Assembly: GCA_014860175.1 (NCBI GenBank) | Contig: JACZKF010000377.1 | Location: forward strand, 1 to 9,815 | Reading direction: 5' to 3' | DNA: 9,815 nucleotides | DNA from: Desulfuromonadales bacterium | Lineage (GTDB): Bacteria; Desulfobacterota; Desulfuromonadia; Desulfuromonadales; JACZKF01 | Part shown: positions 5,036 through 9,815 of the stretch, piece by piece | How the letters are laid out: each line of letters begins with the position of its first letter | Numbering within the stretch: the first letter of the stretch is position 1 | Program-made: the position numbers and the translations under genes | The notes under the pieces: model-generated | Seen by the model: only the letters and a program-made list of their open reading frames with translations | The model's database searches: none | Told to the model about the DNA's origin: nothing

Positions 5036-6228
5036 CTGGTCTTCTCCCGCAGCAGGTAGGCATTGAAGAAGCGGTCATACACCAGCATCAGGCTCAGCAT
5101 CATCAGGGTCCAGGCCAGCGGCGTATCATCGGGTTGGGCCAGCCCCGGCACCCGGTCGAGAAAAGCGGTGCCGATCCCCTCGGAATAGTAGAACCAGCGC
5201 AGCAGCAGACCGATGGCAATCACTGCCAGGGTGCGCACGACCCAGCGGGCCATGGGGGGGAGCTGCCCGGGGGCGTTCCTGAAGAAAACCCGCCAGATGA
5301 CCAGCCCCATAATGAAGAACCCGGACATCTCGGCTACATGCAGGTGCCGAAAGTACGGTGCATCGACATAGCTGCCGCCAAGGAACGGCTCTTCCCAGAA
5401 TAAATTCATTACCGCTTCCATCCCGAGAAAGAGCAGGTAGCCGGCGACCGCCGACCCCGCCAGCATCAGGGAAGGGGAAAGAATGGTCCACATCCCATCT
5501 TTCGGGAGCAGACTGGCGGGACGCCCTTCCCAGGCCGATTCGACCAGCAGTAACAGAAAAACGGCGGTCAGCAGCCAACCCAGGTTGAAATAGGCGCTGG
5601 CGGTCATCGCCACCCCTTCCCACCACGGCGGAACGCCGGCGAAGGTTTGTGCGGGGTAGAAAAGGGAGGTGACATGTGGGTGGAAGAGGATGAGGTAAGC
5701 CAACCCGGCAAAGAAGGCGATCCCGAAAAAGTTGGCGATCCCGGCCTTGGCCCGTCCGCATTCGTGCCACAGCTCCTCTCCCACCCCGGCCCGCCAGGCC
5801 GGAATTATCCAGAGAAAGGAGGCGGCCAGATAGACGATGGCCAACGACGAGTTCTCCCGGGCGTTGTAAAATTCGGCCCCGGTGCCGCCGGCAGCCACAA
5901 TGGCGTGGGGGCTGAAATAGGTCACCCCGAAGCGGCCCAGAAAATTCCAGAAGAAGCCATAAAACAGGACGAACAGACCGAGAAATGACACCAGGGTCAA
6001 CAGCAGGGCTCGGGCCGGTTTCCCCGCCTCGTTCCGCAGCCCGAATACGTCGGTCATGACCACGACAATCAGGAAATAGGCGGCAATCAGGGCAAAGCCA
6101 TACATGGGGGTATATAACTTCAGGATGCCGTTAGGGGCAAAGAAAACGTGCCACACCCCCCACCCCAGGGCGAACGTCCCCAGCAGCAGGGCGAATCCCA
6201 ACAGGTGATTGGACTTGGTCTCATTCAT
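5032..6228 (-). CDS. Polytopic membrane protein, about 10 TM, unknown function (398 aa)
   Basis: The start is chosen at 6228 (MNETKSN) because AGGAGA (6236-6241) lies 7 bases upstream and the hydrophobic part begins at once; an in-frame ATG at 6303 would add a poor, Pro/Arg/Ser-rich extension. Hydrophobic spans lie near residues 9-30, 41-62, 73-95, 127-146, 164-183, 207-230, 248-270, 301-318, 328-346 and 371-386. Histidines lie at or near span ends: H27, H108, HPH at 183-185, and H295 and H297 in RHLHVAEMSGFF. Such His residues could bind haem or metal in the membrane, as in quinol-oxidising anchors, but no known cytochrome b, NrfD or oxidase pattern is recognised. A loop rich in G, N and E (112-128, GTGAEFYNAREN) and the Trp/Pro-rich GVPPWWEGVAM (198-208) would be good search seeds. 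It lies between the exported MBL-fold gene and the 99-residue gene. Confidence 0.85.
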   Translation of the reverse strand: MNETKSNHLLGFALLLGTFALGWGVWHVFFAPNGILKLYTPMYGFALIAAYFLIVVVMTDVFGLRNEAGKPARALLLTLVSFLGLFVLFYGFFWNFLGRFGVTYFSPHAIVAAGGTGAEFYNARENSSLAIVYLAASFLWIIPAWRAGVGEELWHECGRAKAGIANFFGIAFFAGLAYLILFHPHVTSLFYPAQTFAGVPPWWEGVAMTASAYFNLGWLLTAVFLLLLVESAWEGRPASLLPKDGMWTILSPSLMLAGSAVAGYLLFLGMEAVMNLFWEEPFLGGSYVDAPYFRHLHVAEMSGFFIMGLVIWRVFFRNAPGQLPPMARWVVRTLAVIAIGLLLRWFYYSEGIGTAFLDRVPGLAQPDDTPLAWTLMMLSLMLVYDRFFNAYLLREKTR

Positions 6229-6249
6229 TGGCGAATCTCCTGCTAGAGT

Positions 6250-6267
6250 CCGGGATGGCTGTCCCGG
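6250..6267 (-). repeat. Small intercistronic hairpin
   Basis: In the 87-base gap between the MBL-fold gene and the membrane-protein gene, CCGGGA (6250-6255) and TCCCGG (6262-6267) form a 6-bp GC-rich stem with a 6-base loop. No T-run follows it on the minus strand. It could stabilise the upstream part of the message or tune the relative expression of the two genes rather than end transcription. Confidence 0.4.
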
Positions 6268-6315
6268 CGTTGAATCTCCCCCGGAGTCCAACCGTGGCCG
6301 CACCGGGGGGCCAAA

Positions 6316-7368
6316 CTAAAAAATAACGGTATCGCCGTTGGTCAGAAAGACATTTGACCCTCGGGCGACGCTGGAAATTTTCGGATAGCTCTTGTATGTA
6401 TCGGTCCCCTTGACGATGGGAAGCCCCGACTGTGCTGCTTTCTCCGCCCAGGCCCAACCGGTGCAGTGATTGCACCCCATCTTCTCCGGCTTGAAAGACT
6501 GTGCCCCTTTGATGATGTCGTCAAATTTGGGATCCCAGTTTTCAAACAGCGACAGGTGCAACCCTCCATAGCAGCCATAGGTCTGATCGCCCCCCACGAT
6601 ATTGCGCTTGGCAAAATTGTAAAGGGTCAGCAGACCGGGGTGGCAGCAGCCGGTAATCGTTACGATCCCCTTCCCCTGGATGTTGGCATAGATGACATTT
6701 TCCCCCCGCACCCGCAGCAGGATCGGCACGTCAAACTGTTTGATCGCCAGTCCGGGGACCACCGCATGGATGGTCTTATCGTCGACGAGCAGCAGTTCGC
6801 CTTGATGGGGAACCGTGTTCTTGGCCCCGGCCACTTTGAACTCCGCCCCCTTGAGGAGCTGGAGGTCTTCCGGATAATGGGTATTGGGGGCGATGATCTT
6901 GATTTTCGGATTGTGCTTCAGGGTCGATTCGATTCCCCAGTAATGGTCGAGGTGCCAATGACTGAGCAGGAGAGTATCTATCTCCCCCGAGGCGAGCATT
7001 TTGTCGATGCCGTGGCGCTGAAAGACATAATCCATCCAGTCGTTGTTCCAGCCGGTATCCATGAGGAACTTGCGGCGAGAGCCGTCTAAAGCTTCCACCT
7101 CGATGAGGGCGGAATAGCCACCGGAATTTTCCCGGTTCCAGGGGACGGTGTACTGGTTGGTGCTGGCCCCGCCGCCATCGGTTATGTCCTTTTTGAAAAC
7201 ATCGTTATTGAACCAGCTGGTCTCGGAAAGGACGGTGACCTTGATGCTCCGGCAAGCTCCGATGTCGCTTTTCGACTGGGCCCCGACTGCCGTAGGAAAG
7301 ACGACTCCAGCTGCGGTTGCCGCCGCCGCCGAAGTGCCGAGACACTTGAGAAATGTTCTCCTTTTCAT
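6316..7368 (-). CDS. Tat-exported metallo-beta-lactamase-fold protein (COG1237-like)
   Basis: The product is 350 residues. ATG 7368 follows GGAGG (7375-7379) with a 6-base spacer. The N-terminus is a twin-arginine signal, KRRTFLK then an Ala-rich stretch, with cleavage likely at AVGA-Q (30/31), so the protein is exported folded with its metals. The core shows the MBL metal motif SHWHLDH (H137, H139, D141, H142), an upstream Asp in LMDTGWNND (102-110), then GCCHPG (240-245), GGLHL (268-272, H271) and CNHCTG (299-304, H301). The series HxHxDH, GCxHxG, GGxHL, HCTG is the pattern of COG1237 metal-dependent hydrolases. Cytoplasmic archaeal relatives are labelled as pterin-phosphate synthases, a label that should not be transferred to an exported protein. 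The substrate is unknown. It is the first gene of a probable five-gene operon reading to 3816. Confidence 0.9.
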   Translation of the reverse strand: MKRRTFLKCLGTSAAAATAAGVVFPTAVGAQSKSDIGACRSIKVTVLSETSWFNNDVFKKDITDGGGASTNQYTVPWNRENSGGYSALIEVEALDGSRRKFLMDTGWNNDWMDYVFQRHGIDKMLASGEIDTLLLSHWHLDHYWGIESTLKHNPKIKIIAPNTHYPEDLQLLKGAEFKVAGAKNTVPHQGELLLVDDKTIHAVVPGLAIKQFDVPILLRVRGENVIYANIQGKGIVTITGCCHPGLLTLYNFAKRNIVGGDQTYGCYGGLHLSLFENWDPKFDDIIKGAQSFKPEKMGCNHCTGWAWAEKAAQSGLPIVKGTDTYKSYPKISSVARGSNVFLTNGDTVIF

Positions 7369-7403
7369 AGGACACCTCCGAATGGGTTAATAGCTTTTCT
7401 GAA

Positions 7404-7431
7404 TATATATACTCTGCAATATATAAGTCAA
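7404..7431 (-). promoter_or_regulatory. Promoter of the MBL-fold operon with an AT-rich dyad in the spacer
   Basis: On the minus strand TTGACT (7426-7431) and TATATA (7404-7409) are 16 bases apart, with TATATT at 18 bases as an alternative -10. The spacer carries an inverted repeat: TATATAT and ATATATA arms around TGCAGAG, spanning about 7404-7425. A repressor bound there would block RNA polymerase. The leader to the ATG at 7368 is about 30 bases and contains GGAGG. No binding-protein family is assigned. Confidence 0.6.
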
Positions 7432-7530
7432 TAAAATATTGTTCTACTGTTTTGCCCGGTAGGGAGGGTGAGGTTGGCAGGTTAAGTGGAGCTCGGCGTG
7501 GGGGAGCGGGAGGAATGGCTAAGGTTGAGG

Positions 7531-7567
7531 ATTTTCTTCCTGCTCAGGAAGAAAATGTTGTTTTTTT
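7531..7567 (+). other. 26-base dyad followed by a T-run: terminator-like element or operator
   Basis: ATTTTCTTCCT (7531-7541) and AGGAAGAAAAT (7546-7556) form a perfect 11-bp stem with loop GCTC; the inner G and C extend the dyad to 12 bases per arm. GTTG and seven T (7561-7567) follow. On the plus strand this is terminator-like, yet no plus-strand gene lies upstream within this window region. It could attenuate transcription into the yjbQ gene, or act as a DNA operator for either divergent unit. Confidence 0.45.
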
Positions 7568-7688
7568 CTTCGCCAGTTGACTAATCTTACCAAACGGTGA
7601 GATTCCAAGGTCGCCGCCAAAAAACCGCCGGCGGTGTGGTTCTGGTCATCGTGAACTGAGCAAGGGGCTTCGGCAGAATCAAAAAGCT

Positions 7689-7702
7689 TGCCTGATCAGG
7701 CA
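7689..7702. promoter_or_regulatory. Perfect 14-bp palindrome just before the yjbQ RBS
   Basis: TGCCTGATCAGGCA is a perfect palindrome ending directly before the RBS-like GAGAGGGA (7703-7710) of the gene that starts at 7716. It could be a repressor site or, at RNA level, a tight structure next to the ribosome binding site. Confidence 0.4.
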
Positions 7703-7715
7703 GAGAGGGATTGAC

Positions 7716-8135
7716 ATGAAGTCTTACCGCAAAGAGCTGTGGTTCCAAGTACCCACTCGGCGAGGGTTCGTCAACATCACCCCCCAACTCCAGGAGTGCC
7801 TGGCGGCGAGCGGGATTCAGGAAGGGCTGCTGCTCTGCAACGCCATGCATATCACCGCCTCGGTCTTCATCAACGACGACGAGGGTGGGCTGCATCATGA
7901 TTTTGAAAAATGGCTGGAACAGCTCGCCCCCCATGAGCCGATCAACCGTTATCTGCACAACCGTACCGGGGAGGACAACGGCGACGCGCATCTCAAGCGC
8001 ACTCTCATGGGGCGGGAGGTGGTGGTGGCGGTCACCGGCGGCAAGCTCGATTTCGGCCCGTGGGAGCAGATCTTCTATGGCGAGTTCGATGGTCGGCGTC
8101 GCAAAAGGGTGCTGGTGAAGATCATCGGCGAGTAA
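7716..8135 (+). CDS. yjbQ: YjbQ / UPF0047 family protein
   Basis: The 139-residue product covers the full length of the family. ATG 7716 follows GAGAGGGA (7703-7710). Conserved blocks are present in order: RGFVNITPQL (16-25), NAMHITASVFINDDEGG (42-58) with the His and acidic residues, a helix with HHDFEKWLEQLAP, YLHNRTGEDNGDAHLK (79-94), and the C-terminal GGKLDFGPWEQIFYGEFDG (108-126) followed by the strand RRRKRVLVKIIGE. YjbQ proteins are beta-rich trimers. An E. coli member has weak thiamine-phosphate synthase activity, hence the database name 'secondary thiamine-phosphate synthase', but the real role is unsettled. It is cytoplasmic, with no signal peptide, and seems to be transcribed alone. 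It is divergent from the MBL operon and convergent with the response regulator, and no clear terminator is visible after it. Confidence 0.95.
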   Translation: MKSYRKELWFQVPTRRGFVNITPQLQECLAASGIQEGLLLCNAMHITASVFINDDEGGLHHDFEKWLEQLAPHEPINRYLHNRTGEDNGDAHLKRTLMGREVVVAVTGGKLDFGPWEQIFYGEFDGRRRKRVLVKIIGE

Positions 8136-8226
8136 AAGCCCAGTCGCCGCCTGCTCTCGATTCCGCGGCCAGCTGCCTCCAACTGCGAAGTGGGGGCCCA
8201 GCCGACCGGTTCCCGCCCCTCTCTTC

Positions 8227-8790
8227 TCAGCTCTCCATAAGCAGGATGGCTTCCGCGACCTCCTTCAGGCTCTTGCGCTTGTCCATGGCGAGTTTCTGCA
8301 TCTTGCGATACGCCTCGGGTTCGCTCAGCCCCTTGGCGATCAAGGCTCCTTTCGCTTTGTCGATCAGCTTGCGGGTCTCCAGCGTCTCCTTCAGCTTCGC
8401 CACCTCCTCGCGCAAGGCGGAAAAGTCGATGAAATGATGGATGGCGAGATCGACGGCCGGGAAGAGCTGCTCCTCCCGGAACGGCTTGACCAGGTAGCTC
8501 ATCACTCCGGCCAGACGGGCCTGTTCGACCGTCTCCCGGTCGCAGGCGCCGGTCAGCAGGACGATGGGGGCGGGTGCCTGTTTGCCTATTTTTTCCGCAG
8601 CAGTGATGCCATTGACGCCAGGCATGCCGACATCCATGACGATCAACAGCGGCCGATGGGCGACCGCCAGCTCGATCGCCTGGCGGCCGTCGGCGGCCTC
8701 GATAATCCGGTCAAAGCCGTAGTGAAGGAGGGTTTCCCTCACCTGACGGCGGATCAGGGGCTCATCATCGACAACCAGAGCAGTCTTCAT
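8227..8790 (-). CDS. ANTAR-domain response regulator
   Basis: The product is 187 residues. Start 8790 (MKTALVVDDE) is chosen because GGGAGA lies 8 bases upstream and the receiver domain begins immediately; an in-frame ATG at 8799 touches that RBS, and the 8880 start adds a non-homologous tail. The receiver domain (1-120) has the acidic pair D8/D9, phospho-acceptor D53 in MDVGMPG, T80 and K102 in KPF. A short coiled linker (about 124-137, LREEVAKLKETLE) leads to the ANTAR domain (about 135-183; IDKAKGALIAKGLSEPEAYRKMQKLAM). ANTAR regulators such as NasT, EutV and PdtaR bind paired RNA hairpins when phosphorylated and prevent transcription termination. It is divergent from the GAF-PAS sensor at 8944, its likely partner. 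Its RNA targets cannot be named from this window. Confidence 0.95.
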   Translation of the reverse strand: MKTALVVDDEPLIRRQVRETLLHYGFDRIIEAADGRQAIELAVAHRPLLIVMDVGMPGVNGITAAEKIGKQAPAPIVLLTGACDRETVEQARLAGVMSYLVKPFREEQLFPAVDLAIHHFIDFSALREEVAKLKETLETRKLIDKAKGALIAKGLSEPEAYRKMQKLAMDKRKSLKEVAEAILLMES

Positions 8791-8822
8791 CGGTATCATC
8801 TCCCAGGGAAGTGGTGTGGGTA

Positions 8823-8890
8823 GGCATGCTTCCCTCCCTGCATAAGGAGTGCCGCGCCGGTCAATTCGGGGAACTGGCATGCTTTATGCC
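8823..8890. repeat. Two direct copies of GGCATGCTT between the divergent two-component genes
   Basis: GGCATGCTT occurs at 8823-8831 and 8876-8884, 53 bases apart, each containing the palindrome GCATGC. The second copy is part of the inverted repeat GGCAT-GCTTT-ATGCC (8876-8890). The spacing and location suggest paired regulator sites for the divergent genes, but chance repetition is possible. Confidence 0.35.
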
Positions 8891-8912
8891 CCTTGTCAGC
8901 CGAAGGGGGTCT

Positions 8913-8928
8913 CCCCTCCCCAGAGGGG
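8913..8928 (+). repeat. GC-rich hairpin just upstream of the sensor gene
   Basis: CCCCTC (8913-8918) and GAGGGG (8923-8928) form a 6-bp stem with loop CCCA, ending 4 bases before the RBS AAGGAG (8933-8938). It has no T-run, so it is not a terminator. It could affect ribosome access. The loop does not have the A1/G4 hexaloop expected of ANTAR target RNAs. Confidence 0.35.
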
Positions 8929-8943
8929 GGCAAAGGAGAGAGG

Positions 8944-9815
8944 ATGTCCAGTCGAGTCGCACAGCACGATAAATTGTTCCAGGCGCTCCTCGAGATCGGG
9001 AAGGAACTTGCCTCGACCATCGATCTGGAAGAGCTGCTGAAGCGGATTCTGCACAGCGCGAGGGAGGTCTTCCAGTTCGAGAACGCCATCATCCGCCTGT
9101 TGGACGAGACGACCGGTCTGCTCGTCACCGCCGCCTCCTACGGCTACGACGAGGCGGTGACCCGTCCCGATATCCGTCTCGGCCAGGGGGTGATGGGAAA
9201 AGTGGCACTCGCCGGCGAGCCGATCCTGGTGGAAGATGTGCAGCTGCTCGCCGAGTACCTCCCCGGCATCTCCGGCGCCCGCAGCGAACTGGCCGTCCCT
9301 CTGGTCGCCAGGGAGAAGGTGGTGGGGGTCTTCAACGTCGAGAGCTGCCGTCCCCGTGCTTTCCGCTCCGAGGATGTCTCCCCTCTGATGATGCTGGCCG
9401 GCCAGGCGGCCATCGCCATCGAGAACGCCCGCCTCTACCGCAACCTCCAAGCCGTCTCCCGCTCTTACCAGGAGCTGAGCCAGTTCAACCGGCGGATCCT
9501 GAAGAGCGCCAATCTGGGGATCTACACCGTCGACACCGACCTGCGCATCACCAGTTGGAACCGCAAAATGGAGGAGATGAGCGACCTCAAGGAGAGTGAG
9601 GCCCTCGGCCGCTACCTGTTTCAGCTCTTCCCGCTGCTCGAAGAAGAGGGGTTCGCCGGCCGCCTCCGGCAGGTCCTGCAGTGGGGCATCCCGGAAACGC
9701 TACGCCTGTCGCATCGCAGCCCGCGGGGAGAGTTGCGCTTCCAGGAGCGTTGCCTGGCGCCGCTGGCCGACGAGGGGGGGACGACGGGGGTGGTGGTCAT
9801 TGTCGAAGACATTAC
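8944..9815 (+). CDS. GAF-PAS sensor protein, probable histidine kinase (3' truncated)
   Basis: The frame is open from ATG 8944 to the right edge, 290 residues, and has no stop in the window. AAGGAG (8933-8938) with a 5-base spacer decides the start. Residues about 10-165 form a GAF domain: helix HDKLFQALLEIGKELASTIDLEELLKRI is its standard entry, then NAIIRLLDE, the GQGVMGKVALAGEPILVED block, SELAVPLVAREKVVGVFNVES and the exit helix LAGQAAIAIENARLY. A coiled linker (about 160-185) leads to a PAS domain from about 185: SANLGIYTVDTDLRITSWN, then LGRYLFQLFPLL, and the closing strands GTTGVVVIVEDI. No transmembrane span is seen, so it is cytoplasmic. In this layout a HisKA or HWE/HATPase module normally follows, outside the window. 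Divergent pairing with the ANTAR regulator recalls PdtaS-PdtaR, whose kinase is also GAF-PAS. The GAF ligand is unknown. Confidence 0.9.
   Translation, partial: MSSRVAQHDKLFQALLEIGKELASTIDLEELLKRILHSAREVFQFENAIIRLLDETTGLLVTAASYGYDEAVTRPDIRLGQGVMGKVALAGEPILVEDVQLLAEYLPGISGARSELAVPLVAREKVVGVFNVESCRPRAFRSEDVSPLMMLAGQAAIAIENARLYRNLQAVSRSYQELSQFNRRILKSANLGIYTVDTDLRITSWNRKMEEMSDLKESEALGRYLFQLFPLLEEEGFAGRLRQVLQWGIPETLRLSHRSPRGELRFQERCLAPLADEGGTTGVVVIVEDI

Larger units (their letters stand above)
7432..7715. other. Intergenic region between divergent MBL-operon and yjbQ genes
   Basis: Together with the promoter at 7404-7431 this forms a gene-free gap of 347 bases (7369-7715). No protein-like reading frame is present. 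It holds a 26-base near-perfect dyad (7531-7556), a CCGCCGGCGG palindrome (about 7626-7635) and a 14-base palindrome (7689-7702), reported separately. A TTGACT at 7577-7582 could be a -35 for the yjbQ gene, but nothing like a good -10 lies 16-18 bases downstream. Confidence 0.5.

Noticed and set aside
6316..7368. Calling the MBL-fold protein a pterin-phosphate synthase
   Set aside because: That label comes from cytoplasmic archaeal relatives. This protein has a Tat signal and no pterin-pathway neighbours.
7577..7605. TTGACT as the -35 of a yjbQ promoter
   Set aside because: No acceptable -10 hexamer occurs at 16-18 bases (the best is AGATTC).

Overview
The window looks like a stretch of chromosome from a GC-rich anaerobic or microaerophilic bacterium, most likely a deltaproteobacterium of the Desulfuromonadales type (Geobacter / Desulfuromonas / Geoalkalibacter relatives). 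This is an inference. It rests on the high GC content, strong AGGAGG-type ribosome binding sites, what looks like the tail of an aldehyde:ferredoxin oxidoreductase-family enzyme, a CXXCH cytochrome domain, Tat and lipoprotein export signals, and an in-frame UGA at the catalytic position of a peroxiredoxin. No mobile element, tRNA, rRNA or CRISPR array was found.

Layout. 1-319 (+): C-terminus of a probable AOR-family enzyme. 346-1521 (-): TraB/PrgY-family membrane protein. 1642-1857 (+): small conserved-looking protein followed by a strong terminator. 1913-2165: no gene seen. 2166-2315 (-): 49-residue cysteine-rich protein with its own RBS and promoter, resembling a tiny zinc finger. 2580-3149 (+): exported peroxiredoxin whose peroxidatic residue is encoded by UGA (probable selenocysteine, with a SECIS-like hairpin just downstream). 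It is translationally coupled (ATGA) to a lipoprotein at 3146-3775, and a terminator follows. 7368 down to 3816 (-): a probable five-gene operon made of a Tat-exported metallo-beta-lactamase-fold protein, a roughly 10-TM membrane protein, a 99-residue protein, a 236-residue soluble protein and a small cytochrome c domain. 7716-8135 (+): YjbQ/UPF0047 protein. 8227-8790 (-): ANTAR response regulator. 8944-end (+): start of a GAF-PAS sensor protein, divergent from the regulator and probably its partner kinase.

How they may work together. The peroxiredoxin/lipoprotein pair looks like an envelope peroxide-defence unit. The minus-strand operon combines an exported hydrolase-fold protein, an integral membrane protein with several His residues and a haem-binding domain, which suggests an uncharacterised envelope redox or detoxification module; I do not recognise it as a named system. 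Its promoter spacer contains an AT-rich dyad. The GAF-PAS sensor and ANTAR regulator form a two-component pair expected to act on transcription antitermination through RNA.

The two points most worth checking are the recoded UGA at 2823-2825 and the cytochrome domain at 3816-4000, which has no credible start codon or signal peptide and may be joined by a +1 shift to the gene before it.
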